From assembly GCA_033064195.1 (NCBI GenBank), contig JARBJD010000581.1:1-31630 (forward strand): a stretch of DNA of 31,630 nt. The letters run 5' to 3'. The DNA comes from Blattamonas nauphoetae (lineage: Eukaryota; Preaxostyla; Oxymonadida). The notes below the pieces were generated by a model, which ran no database searches, had not been told where the DNA came from, and saw only the letters and a program-made list of their open reading frames with translations. Positions 9,700 to 18,899 of the stretch are shown here, piece by piece (positions within the stretch are counted from its first letter, which is position 1; each line of letters starts with the position of its first letter). A program made the translations under genes and the position numbers.

Positions 9700-11845
9700 G
9701 GACTTCGAGAGCCGTTTGTTCTGATCGATTCGTTTGAATGATCGTTTTCAGGCTTCGGCGTCGGAGGAGTGGAAGAATGGAAGTGAGTCGTTCATTGGGC
9801 TGTAAGTGTTGTCCACATGTTTGTCGGTATGGAGGTTTGAGATTCCTGCCACAACAAACTACCTCACGTGGAGGAAGCGGTTGTGCACACAGTTCTGAAC
9901 GAAGAAGAGTGGAGAAACTGTGATTACAGTCGAGTTTAAGAACTCTTTCTTCCCTTCCTCCATCGACATGGCAACATCACACGCTTTGTTGTCTTTGACA
10001 AGAGTTGCAGTCTGTGCCGTGATTTCTCGTCCGATAGGAATCAGGGCTGTAGAGATTGGAGAGTCGTGTGTGCAGGAAAGGGTGACATGCGAATTGTCGA
10101 ATTCGGCGCAAATTGAAAGTTGTCGTTTGTGGCCAGCTTGAGGACAGAAGAACACTGTGTCGATGGTCTCTTCGAAGGCGTTCGTGAAAATGTCGACCAT
10201 AGTGATACACACCTTGTTACTTGTGAATCTGGCTTGAAGAGGAATAAGAATCCGATTCTGACTGAAAGCGAATGGTTGTGATTCGTTGCCTGAGAGAACC
10301 TTTGACTCTGCGAATGGAGTCAGCGAGTGTCGGAACGAGAGCTGTGTGTGGATTTCCGACCTTCCGAGGAGTGGAGATTTGTCAAACTGGATATGGGTGG
10401 TTGAGGGAGGGAGTTCTTCGTGATGATGGACGGTTTGAAAGTGATGACGACAGTAGGTATCGATCAACTCTAACAGAAGATCATCATCGAAGTCAAAGTC
10501 CATTCCGAAGCTGTCTGAGTCGTCGTCGGATCACGAACCTCAACCAGACGATGAAAGCTGCGTGAGAGAGATCAATGCTCCATCACGAGCTTGGCTGGGG
10601 TGGGCAGAATGGAGAGAACCTGTCTCTGAATCAGTTCCAGCATCATCTTCTTCTTCCGCAGATTGAACGTCATTCCCGTTCCCGATGTAAACATCTCGTT
10701 CGATCGAAGATTGTCGCCTTCCAGAACAGACACGACTGCGCTGAACACCAACACGCCAGACAACGGCTGGATCTGTGGGAGGAGGACATGGGGCGTGCTC
10801 TCGCTTGTGTAGACAACAGACATTCCTGACCTCTCCTATAAATCTTGGATGAGGAGGGGCGGGGATGCTTCCAGTGGATGAAAAGAGCGTATCCTTGGCG
10901 TTTCGAGCTAGACGAGGGTGTCATCTGGATGGACGAGTCCATCAGCTGAAGAGTGACGTTGTACCATCCGTGCGGGGGGATGTACTGTTCGTGGAGGACA
11001 ATGTTGACTGACGCTGCTGGGGGGGTGCTTTCTTTGCTTGATTTGGATTTGGAGGACTTTTCCGCTTCTTTTTGTTGGCCTGATACTGTCTGGACAAAGG
11101 AGACTTGCATTGGGATGGCGGTTGAATTTCGAATGCAGAACGGTGAGGTGATGAGAAGGACTCTTCGACCAAACTCAAAGAAGCAGTGAATTTGGGACAG
11201 AGCAGAAATCTTTGGAGGGATAGTCGCTTTCGAAGTTCTTGTAGAGGACGAGGTCGACCCTTTCTGAACGATGACAGGCGCGTCCATTCCTGATTCGATC
11301 ACGATGGTCTGCCGGTTCCTCTGGTTGACCATTTTGATTCTCAGTCCACATGGTTTCTGATGACAAAGGCAGAGTCAAGTTTGGCCTTCGTCGCATTCGC
11401 AGCCGTGACTTGCGAGACATGTGATGTTGTCGAAGGATGGAGGCCAGTTGAGGTAGTTGCGTGTTTCACTGAGTCTGTGTCGCCTCCTGTCCAATCTTCT
11501 CCAAAGTGCTCCTCACTCAAAGAGGGAAGATCTTTGATTGTTTCGAGGAAATCGTTTTGAGCTTCCTCAGCTTGGTAACCTGCGCAAGTCTGTTTGATTC
11601 GCGATGCATTGCCAGAGTTCAGCTGTCCCAGTTTCACAATCACTTCGAGAAAGTCAAGCGACGACAGTGTGTCAACGACGTACGAGATGAGAGTGTCGAT
11701 CATCTCGCGAGTGCCATTCAGATTGATGGAGTCAGGAATGGTCACAGACGCCCGGACGGAGGGGAGGAGGGTTGGCTCGAGCACGAGAAACATCGTGAAT
11801 GGATCAATGAGCGGCTCGAAGAAATTCAGACTAGGATTGAACACA
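9700..11845 (-). other. VPS13-like VAB (adaptor-binding) region
   Basis: Begins with FACVNAALRFDVFNPSLNFF and FEPLIDPF (a WEPllEP-like stretch), then RIKMVNQRNRQTIVIE. VAB-type repeats follow: FEFGRRVLLITSPFCIRN, NIVLHEQYIPPHGWYNVTL, and after an acidic linker VITVSPLFFVQNCVHNRF. The frame stops at TAG 9861-9859 exactly where VPS13 relatives usually have Gln in a VRQ motif, then continues FVVAGISNLHTDKHVDN and PFFHSSDAEA. The VAB domain normally binds Pro-x-Pro adaptors that decide membrane targeting. A frame change near 11345 fits loss of one C before PCGLRIKM. Confidence 0.65.
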
Positions 11846-11984
11846 TCAAAACGGAGGGCGGCATTGACACAGGCGAAGTATTTGACAAACAGTCAGCAAG
11901 AGAAGGAGAGACCAGTCGCTTTGGTGATCTCTGTCATTGCTTCTGCAATCGAAGCGAGGATGGAGAACGGATGTGGTGGCTCCT

Positions 11985-13560
11985 TCATAGCATCACTTTC
12001 CGTGACGATCCCGACGGATTGAGGAGGAGTGGGAGGGCATAGAATGATTGGAGAGTTGGAATTTCTGGGAGTTCGAGAGTGTCGTACACCTGCTGGCCGT
12101 CAGAGAACGAGAATGATACGAACGGGGCATCGCTTGTGCAATCCTGAAGGATGACGTGTTTATTATCGCTTGTGTTCACGTCGAAGGCTGATCGGAGAGA
12201 GAACGAGACAGAGATATTGGTTGGAGCGAGGATTCGGTGGCAGAGAGAGGTGTCATAGTACGAGAGAGGATAGAGAGGCACCTCCTTGTTAGGGAAGAGG
12301 GCGGCGATGAAGGCGTTCTGACTGAGGGCGAGTTCCTTGTTCATTCCTTCCTCTCGAACGAGCTTCAGGCGAGCTGGGTTGCTGACCAGGATTTGTGGGT
12401 CTTGCAAAGTGAACAGTCCGCTGATGAGGGCGTGCGGTTGCGAGACGATTCGAGCTACGGCAATGTCCTCCTTCACCTCTCGGAATCGAGTGATTTGGAC
12501 ACCTTTGATTCCATGGCTGGTCTTGCAGAGGAGGTCAAACTGAGTGAAGAGCTGGCTGAATCCAGCAAGGAAGGCGAGATGCTCTGCTGTCTACTCTTTC
12601 TCGTGATTCACAACCATCGGTGGTTGGAGGACAATATCAGCTCCGTGAGATGTTGACATCGACAGAGCATACGACATGTTGATATGTGCGTTCTGAACGA
12701 GAGGTCGTGGTGTCTGTCGAACGTGATGAGTGGAGCAGTTGTGTTCTTGACCATGTGCGTTGGCTTCTTGACGACGGTTCCTTCTGGTGGTGTGGGAGGA
12801 TTCAACGAGAGAACTGTGGTGAATGAGGTGAACGGTCTCCATTCTCCGGATGAAATAGACTGCGTGCCTGACAGCGAATGGTTGTCGCCGGGAAGAGTGC
12901 GTGCGTCCAAAATCGTCATCGATTGGACTCCGATGGTGAGTAGCAGGCCTTCGTTTCTTTGAAGGATGAGACTGACGACTTGGATGCTCTCAATCAACAT
13001 GTACATGAGCGGGTCTCGGATGGGGATCAACGAGCTCAGTTTTTGTGTTGATTCCAGCTCTGCGTGTGGAGTGGCGAAGAGATACACGGAAACAGACGAG
13101 ACGTTGACTGAGAAGAGCAGAAGTGGACGAGAGCCGGATAGGAAACGGTCGAATGCTGCATCGTCCAACTTGGTCAGGTCTGCCGCGGGGAGGAGTTTGT
13201 TGTTTCCTTCGCGTTTGGCGGCGATGGCCTTCCTTCCGAGCGTGGTGAGCTTGCCGATGAAGGCGTTGATCTGCTTTTATGCCTCGCTCATCACGTTCTC
13301 CACTGTTTTGTTGATGCTGGGAACAACAATCTCTTCAGCTGGCTTCGACGGGCCATTGGCGGATTCGTGCGACGGTGCAGCTGTGACAGCGGACGATGAG
13401 TCAGACTTCATCAGATGTCGGAAGAAGGCGAACGAGTGTTCGGGGAATTCGGAGACATTCGACGAGAGGATCGAGTTGACAGTTTCGATCAGATATCCGT
13501 CAGCAGCGATTTCGATGGCTGATGTGGATATTCCCAGCGTCAACGTGAGTAAGAGACACA
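11985..13560 (-). other. VPS13-like middle region
   Basis: Frame 13560-12710 is open except for a TAA at 13279-13277, which separates ENVMSEA from KQINAFIGKL; both sides continue the same protein. It includes FLSGSRPLLLFSVN and RDPLMYMLIESIQVV. The frame then moves to RPLVQNAHINMSYALSM and GADIVLQPPMVVNHEKE. A TAG (12593-12591) follows, and the same frame resumes with AEHLAFLAGFSQLFTQFDLL up to about 12010. A GT-AG gap of 38 nt (about 12751-12714) would restore the first frame change, but this could be chance. The hydrophobic strand pattern and the aPhxV motif fit the repeating lipid-groove modules of VPS13. Confidence 0.65.
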
Positions 13561-14014
13561 GCACACCAAACGAAGTAGGCTTGGCAAGACAGTTGCAGCA
13601 TGGGCTGTGTGTAAACGTATCAGAACAGAAGTCGCCAAGGCAGTCACCATAATGGTCACTGGGTGCTGTGAAGAAGGTGAAAGACAGATTCTCGATGGAT
13701 TCCACTCAGTCTTCAGTCATCCAAGGACGGTCTCGAGGATGTCTTTAAGTTGAGTGCCAAGGACCGAGAAATGAAAATGGAGAGAGTGAAGGACGATAAA
13801 AGGCGCGAAGAGAGAATCAAGACAACAGAATGAAGAATGACTGAAATGGAAAGATGGAACGAAGGAAGAGATACGTCGGCACTTGTGAGGTCTTTGGAGA
13901 GATCTTCGAGAGAGGCTGACGAATTGTGAGTTGAAGGAAAGTGGAGACGAAATAGGCAGAGGTGGGGGTTGGGGACAGAGATCATCGATGAGAGGAGTAG
14001 TGGAATGATTAGGG

Positions 14015-14150
14015 TGTGTTTCAGGGATCATCAGAGTGTGTTTCAGGGATCATCAGAGTGTGTTTCAGGGATCATCAGAGTGTGTTTCAGGGATCATCAG
14101 AGTGAGTTTGAGTGATCATCAGAGTGAGTGTGAGTGATCATCAGAGTATG
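14015..14150. repeat. 22-bp tandem repeat seeded from the transposase 3' end
   Basis: Four nearly perfect units (gtgtttcagggatcatcagagt), then two diverged units, and finally the last codons of the transposase. Those last codons resemble a further unit: gtatgttagagaaatcatcc. The array therefore appears to have grown out of the gene end. Confidence 0.85.
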
Positions 14151-15550
14151 TTAGAGAAATCATCCGACAGTGTTCCGTCTCTCATCATCAATGCTTCTTC
14201 AGTGAATCCCTCACAGTCAATAACTCTGTCCAAGAACAGTGGCGTTGAATCGGAATCATCACTCTCAAGAATGTAGTCTTTCATACGACGCTTTTTCAAT
14301 TGTCGACAGGAGTTTCTTGGTTTCGTGTGATTATCTTGTTCGAATTCGTAAGAGGATATGTCGTGACTTTCGCTCTCCACTGCTTTCTTCCTCGATCTTT
14401 TGGACTTTGAATGTTTCTGTTTCGATTCCTTCAGCTCCATCTTCTGAGTCAAGTCAGCCTGTTTGCGTTTGTTGTCCAATTCTATCCCAAGTCGGTCAGC
14501 GATTAAAGCATCAATTTCTTTTTTCTTTTCTTTCAGTTCAGTCAAACTTAACGATTTGCAACTTTGAGTTCTCTTCTTCTTCTCGATAACCTCTGCTTCG
14601 TCAGATTGTCTGTTTGACAGTTTGTCTGCTTTGATTTTGTCTTTGAGGATTCTTATTTGGTGACATTTCACTTCCAGTTCACCAATAAACTCCATCAATG
14701 TCTCATCTGTTTTTTCTGTAAGATCGACGTTCTTGAGAGCAGCATCGAGTTTTGCATCATAAAGCACCCATTCTGTTTGCATCTCGTACGAGTTTAGTTG
14801 GCGAGACGAGAGCGAGAGATAACGTCGTGTTCGAGTGGGCGGATCGAGTTGAGGAAGAGTCGAGAGGATGATGTCGGGATTGAAAGGCTCAATACCCGTG
14901 TGTTTGAATGCAGAGCTGATCAGGTTCCAACTTAGCGCTTTCCTTGCTGCAGACTGGATCTGGATCACCCAATCCACGAATTCAGCACTTCTCCGACTCT
15001 TCTTCGGCATACCAACGACCTGGTCGAGTGCAGCTTTGAAAGAGGCGTTGGGTGCGTGGTCCAGAGGTTGTGTGAGAGAAGATGTGTTTGAAGGGAGGCA
15101 CAGAGAGTCAATTCCATGTCCACCTAATTCCTCCCACAGCTTGCGATCCATTCGACTACTGTGTCCGTCGAAGATCAAGAGTGCACGAGAGTTTTGATTT
15201 TGGAGTCGTTCCCTTCGCCTTTTGACGTCTGAGACGAGTGTGGACAGAAGAATGGAACGAAATAATGTTTTGTTCATCCAGCCCGTGTGGGTCTGGTGAA
15301 AACAGAAGTCAAGGGGTTGATGATTTGCGAGGAGGTCCATATCCACATCGGATGGGAAAATCAGATGTGAAGTGAGGGCCTGTCCATCCGCACAAACTAC
15401 AAACAGCATTGTGCACGAGAAAATGAGATTATTTGACTGAACGTAAGCCTTGGGTTGTGTAACCGCCACAACCTTCTTTTCCCTTGGCGTGTTTGTTGCC
15501 ACAAGTGACGTTTCGTCCAAATTGATGATAAGTTGAGGGGGATATTGATG
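14141..15550 (-). CDS. pogo-type transposase, catalytic and C-terminal part
   Basis: Cuts and rejoins transposon ends in the nucleus. The first catalytic Asp is in INLDETSLVATN, the second in ALLIFDGHSSRMD and the third in SSLTQPLDHAPNASFK; the last two are 36 residues apart. All three acidic residues are present. The domain ends with FKHTGIEPFNPDIIL, usual for DDE_1 proteins. A Lys/Glu-rich, probably coiled-coil tail with basic nuclear-localisation-like clusters (KSKRSRKK, LKKRRMK) follows, ending at TGA 14143-14141. The first in-frame ATG is at 15520, inside the catalytic motif, so the true start is in the upstream frame (15551-16082). It is likely one protein with that part. Confidence 0.85.
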   Translation of the reverse strand, partial: HQYPPQLIINLDETSLVATNTPREKKVVAVTQPKAYVQSNNLIFSCTMLFVVCADGQALTSHLIFPSDVDMDLLANHQPLDFCFHQTHTGWMNKTLFRSILLSTLVSDVKRRRERLQNQNSRALLIFDGHSSRMDRKLWEELGGHGIDSLCLPSNTSSLTQPLDHAPNASFKAALDQVVGMPKKSRRSAEFVDWVIQIQSAARKALSWNLISSAFKHTGIEPFNPDIILSTLPQLDPPTRTRRYLSLSSRQLNSYEMQTEWVLYDAKLDAALKNVDLTEKTDETLMEFIGELEVKCHQIRILKDKIKADKLSNRQSDEAEVIEKKKRTQSCKSLSLTELKEKKKEIDALIADRLGIELDNKRKQADLTQKMELKESKQKHSKSKRSRKKAVESESHDISSYEFEQDNHTKPRNSCRQLKKRRMKDYILESDDSDSTPLFLDRVIDCEGFTEEALMMRDGTLSDDFSNIL

Positions 15551-16082
15551 TTTTTTTTCGAAGTTTATCCAATGTCACGAAAAAGGGTTGAACATGTGAT
15601 TGAACGAGGTAGGATTCGCGAATTGGTGCGATCAACTCTGGGTATTTTTGGTGGAGGAGAGGTTGATTCGACACCCAGTTAGAAACCCAAGAAACTGATG
15701 GTTCGATGATGGACAGAGAAGTGGCACAGGATCGACCAGTTCTAATTTCTTTAGCAATGCCAGCAATTTCGCGGTATGTGGGAGCTAGATTCATTTGTGA
15801 GCGAACTAAGATTCGAATGAGGAGTTCAAACTGCTCTGATCCCGCTAGATATGGAGGTCTACCGTTTCTACAGATTGACTCTCCCTTTATCGTCTGATCC
15901 CTCGCGCGAGACAGTTGCCAACGTGAAAGAGGTGTTGTTGACTCAATTGGCACTGAGGACTTGGCGACGAGCTGTCCATTGAACAAAACTAGTTTTGGAG
16001 GCCTTCCCCTCGGTTTTGGTGTTGGAACCATGGTGGTGGGTCGAAGAAGGACAGCAAGCGGGATTAGTTGTTCTTCGTCCAT
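15551..16082 (-). CDS. pogo-type transposase, DNA-binding N-terminal part
   Basis: Starts at ATG 16082. Residues 24-30 read PRGRPPK, an AT-hook core. NGRPPYLAGSEQFELLIRIL and APTYREIAGIAKEI resemble the CENP-B-type helix-turn-helix that binds transposon ends, and SVSWVSNW fits its last helix. The frame continues to LDKLRKK and meets an A8 run (15551-15558, read as T8 on plus). Seven A residues would give KKHQYPPQLIINLDETS, in frame with the catalytic domain. The family link is therefore firm, and the break is a single base in a homopolymer. Confidence 0.8.
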
Positions 16083-16277
16083 GTATGGAAAATCACGCCC
16101 ATATTCAGATGTACGAGATTCTCGACTGAATGAGTGATAGGAGAACTAAGCGAATCGTTTCTAACAGAGGTGACCGAACACATATTGATCTCGCAGATGA
16201 CTCAAGCATGATAATCAATGAGCTGGATAGAAGTGTACAGACATTTCAGTGGGAATTTGTCTCCACCCATAAGTGAG
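16083..16277. other. Upstream flank of the transposase
   Basis: 195 bp that would hold the promoter and 5' terminal inverted repeat of the transposon. I found no match to the other side, and no TATA-like or other motif that I can defend. Confidence 0.4.
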
Positions 16278-17690
16278 TTTCTCATCCAGTCGATTGTCTG
16301 CTCATCCATTCGTTTGTCAGTTCACTCATTCGTTTGTTTGTTCATCCATTCGTTTGTCAGTTCACTCATTCGTTTGTCTGCTCTTTCATTCGTTTGTCTG
16401 CTCTTTCATTCGTTTGTCAGTTCACTCATTCGTTTGTGAGCTCATCCATTCGTTTGTCAGTTCACTCATTCGTTTGTTTGTTCATTCATTCGTGTGTCTG
16501 TTCATTCATTCGTTTGTCTGCTCTTTCATTCGTTTGTGAGCTCATTCATTCGTTTGTTTGTTCATGCATTCGTTTGTTTGTTCATCCATTCGTGTCGCTG
16601 TTCATTCATTCGTGTGTCAGTTCATTCATTCGTTGGTCAGCTCATCCATTCGTTTGTCAGTTCACTCATTCGTTTGTGAGCTCATCCATTCGTTTGTTTG
16701 TTCATTCATTCGTTTGTCAGTTCACTCATTCGTTTGTGATCTCATCCATTCGTTTGTCAGTTCACTCATTCGTTTTCGAGCTCATCCATTCGTTTGTCAG
16801 TTCACTGATTCGTTTGTTTGTTCATTCATTCGTGTGTCTGTTCACTCATTCGTTTGTGATCCCATCCATTCGTTTGTCAGTTCACTCATTCGTTTGTGAG
16901 CTCATCCACTCGTTTGTCAGTTCATCCTTTCGTTTGTCTGCTCATCCATTCGTTTGTGAGCTCATCCTTTCGTTTGTGAGCTCATCCTTTCGTTTGTCTG
17001 CTCATCCATTCGTTTGTCAGTTCACTCATTCGTTTGTGAGCTCATCCATTCGTTTGTCAGTTCACTCATTCGTTTGTGAGCTCATCCATTCGTTTGTTTG
17101 TTCATTCATTCGTTTGTCAGTTCACTCATTCGTTTGTGATCCCATCCATTCGTTTGTCAGTTCACTCATTCGTTTTCGAGCTCATCCACTCGTTTGTCAG
17201 TTCATCCTTTCGTTTGTCTGCTCATCCATTCGTTTGTTTGTTCATTCATTCGTGTGTCTGTTCACTCATTCGTTTGTGATCCCATCCATTCGTTTGTCAG
17301 TTCACTCATTCGTTTGTGAGCTCATCCACTCGTTTGTCAGTTCATCCTTTCGTTTGTCTGCTCATCCATTCGTTTGTTTGTTCATTCATTCGTTTGTCAG
17401 TTCACTCATTCGTTTGTGAGCTCATCCACTCGTTTGTCAGTTCACTCATTCGTTTGTTTGTTCATTCATTCGTGTGTCTGTTCATTCATTAGTTTGTCTG
17501 CTCTTTCATTCGTTTGTGAGCTCATTCATTCGTTTGTTTGTTCATGCATTCGTTTGTTTGTTCATCCATTCGTGTCGCTGTTCATTCATTCGTGTGTCAG
17601 TTCATTCATTCGTTGGTCAGCTCATTCATTTGTTTGACAGCTCATTTATTCGTTTGTCAGCTCATCCATTCGTTGATCATGTCATTCGTT
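16278..17690. repeat. 20-bp satellite with higher-order repeats
   Basis: About 70 units alternating ttcactcattcgtttgtcag and ctcatccattcgtttgtgag. Higher-order copying is clear: 16461-16648 recurs almost base for base at 17441-17628 (offset 980), and 16858 onward recurs at 17278 onward (offset 420). The unit has no stops, so a frame of 361 codons is open, rich in His-Ser-Phe-Val. Because 20 is not a multiple of three, the same peptides cycle through all frames, so this is not a gene. Confidence 0.95.
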
Positions 17691-17772
17691 CAGAATCCGT
17701 GTCATCTTGTTCTGTGATATCTAAATTGTATGATGAAGTGACCAGTTCTAGACTGCGGCCCTATCCTATATG

Positions 17773-18265
17773 TGGGTTCGCACCCCGCCAGCTAGGGTTG
17801 CGGATTGGGAGTCGAATGAAGGGAGACCAACCCCTTCATCTCTTCCCTTCCACACCTGAGAGGGGGTCATCACTTCCCCCTCCCCTGCAGTAAAGCTTGC
17901 CCGAGTGAGCTGTGGGAGCGACTCCGCAGCTACGTGTCAGACTCGGGAGGAGAGCACATGTCCCGCCTCTAGCTCAGCGGAGCGAGGGTCTGATGTGGAC
18001 TGGAGGTGGGGAGCCACTCCCACCTCCGACAGGTGCGCTCAGCCATTTACCGAGTTGTGATTGATATTTCACCTGTGCCCGCCTCTAACCTGACCGAAGT
18101 CAGGCGAGGAACCGGGAACCATGACGAGCAACGCTCCATATGTCACAGGCTACTCTAAAAACCACAACTCGATAAACGACCAAGCCCCCACAAAGGTGGT
18201 GAGAAAGGGCTGCACCCTCCAGCATCATCCTACTGGCCGGATGATACCATCACTGGGTGGTCAAC
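17773..18265 (+). ncRNA. Candidate structured RNA with hairpin array and pseudoknot
   Basis: The block is visibly GC-richer than its surroundings and full of perfect local stems: 17774-17777/17782-17785, 17816-17823/17832-17839, 17860-17866/17876-17882, 17900-17906/17941-17947 with an inner stem 17908-17912/17927-17931, 17966-17987, 18002-18010/18019-18027 (9 bp), 18089-18094/18099-18104 (CGAA loop) and 18224-18230/18239-18245. Two further pairings cross as an H-type pseudoknot: 18029-18035 with 18070-18076, and 18051-18059 with 18163-18171. It ends in an A-rich stretch (18268-18290). It could be an independent RNA, a viral-IRES-like leader, or the structured untranslated end of a LINE or SINE. 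No family was recognised. Strand is chosen from the A-rich 3' side and the GNRA-like loop, so it is tentative. Confidence 0.55.
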
Positions 18266-18324
18266 AGAAATTAAGAAGAGAAAAGAAAAATTATGGGTGA
18301 GGTGACGATCGTAGATGTCCAAAA

Positions 18325-18834
18325 CAATGTAGTGACTGACTGCGATTCCCACAACAATGTAGTGATTGGCTGCGATTCCCACAACAATGTAGTGATTGGC
18401 TGCGATTCCCACAACAATGTAGTGATTGGCTGCGATTCCCACAACAATGTAGTGATTGGCTGCGATTCCCACAACAATGTAGTGATTGGCTGCGATTCCC
18501 ACAACAATGTAGTGATTGGCTGCGATTCCCACAACAATGTAGTGATTGGCTGCGATTCCCACAACAATGTAGTGATTGGCTGCGATTCCCACAACAATGT
18601 AGTGATTGGCTGCGATTCCCACAACAATGTAGTGATTGGCTGCGATTCCCACAACAATGTAGTGATTGGCTGCGATTCCCACAACAATGTAGTGATTGGC
18701 TGCGATTCCCACAACAATGTAGTGATTGGCTGCGATTCCCACAACAATGTAGTGATTGGCTGCGATTCCCACAACAATGTAGTGATTGGCTGCGACTCCC
18801 ACAACAATGTAGTGATTGGCTGCGATTCCCACAA
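18325..18834. repeat. 30-bp tandem repeat, about 17 nearly identical copies
   Basis: The unit is gtagtgattggctgcgattc plus ccacaacaat, with only the first copies and one late copy showing changes. Homogeneity implies recent expansion. Because 30 is a multiple of three and the unit has no stops, all frames stay open: NNVVIGCDSH on plus, WESQPITTLL or ANHYIVVGIA on minus. On plus, ATG 18293 opens into it; on minus, a frame of the surface-protein remnant runs through it. No spacers are present, so it is not a CRISPR array. Confidence 0.95.
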
Positions 18835-18899
18835 TTGGGGAGAGTTACGCGTCGTTCCAAGACATCCGCAGCCACTCTGACTGTTGGAGCAGATGGATC

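Larger units (their letters stand above)
7610..13985 (-). pseudogene. VPS13-like bridge-type lipid transfer protein, 5'-truncated and damaged
   Basis: Known VPS13 proteins are very long rods that carry lipids between membranes at contact sites. Collinear pieces in the expected order run down the minus strand: a middle region with ISTSAIEIAADGYLIETVNS and GADIVLQPPMVV, a VAB-type region with VITVSPLFFVQN and LHVR, an SHISIEEIGLDFFEGATY segment, then a C-terminal region with GFFKYIGQGLVGTVVKPVVG and RVRAPRWIGR. The N-terminal chorein region is absent; the sequence stops near the 22-bp repeat and transposase. Pieces lie in three frames. In-frame stops sit at 13279, 12593, 11895, 9861, 9750 and 9209. 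Frame changes lie near 12705, 12010, 11345, 10830, 9640, 8770 and 8280. Some gaps could be short introns, others cannot. Family assignment is strong; intactness is doubtful. Confidence 0.8.
14141..16082 (-). mobile_element. pogo/Tigger-type DNA transposon, coding part
   Basis: A near-complete pogo-superfamily transposase gene: an AT-hook-like and CENP-B-type DNA-binding N-terminus followed by a DDE_1 endonuclease domain. Terminal inverted repeats and a TA duplication could not be identified. The right side runs into a 22-bp repeat and the left into a 20-bp satellite, so the ends may have been lost. The only coding lesion seen is a one-base change in an A8 run, so the copy is young, or the run is misread. 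Confidence 0.8.

Noticed and set aside
10670-10830. End of the minus frame 11332-10670 as genuine VPS13 sequence
   Set aside because: After the YRRG point the text turns into Ser/Cys/Arg-rich sequence, while a neighbouring frame gives LPQIQPLSGVLVFSAVVS-type strands, so the real protein changes frame near 10830.
9209-13279. TAA/TAG read as glutamine
   Set aside because: Only four such codons occur in frame across more than 1500 codons in which all other Gln codons are CAA or CAG, and TGA stops and frame changes are also present, so decay or error is simpler.
14141-16082. Terminal inverted repeats of the transposon
   Set aside because: I compared the sequence just outside both ends and found no convincing inverted match or paired TA duplication.
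16334-17419. 361-codon frame rich in His-Ser-Phe-Val
   Set aside because: It lies wholly in the 20-bp satellite. The unit length is not a multiple of three, so the same peptides cycle through all frames, and nothing outside the repeat is coding.
18029-18171. HDV-like self-cleaving ribozyme
   Set aside because: The strand order of the two crossing stems matches, but the P3 hairpin is missing between them, the J1/2 joint is too long, and about 60 nt separate the P4-like hairpin from the final strand.
17773-18290. Named LINE or SINE family
   Set aside because: The A-rich end and structure are suggestive, but there is no reverse transcriptase, no convincing target duplication and no A box; only a weak B-box-like ggttcgcaccc is present.
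18325-18834. CRISPR array
   Set aside because: Units are directly contiguous with no variable spacers, and the context is eukaryotic with no cas genes.
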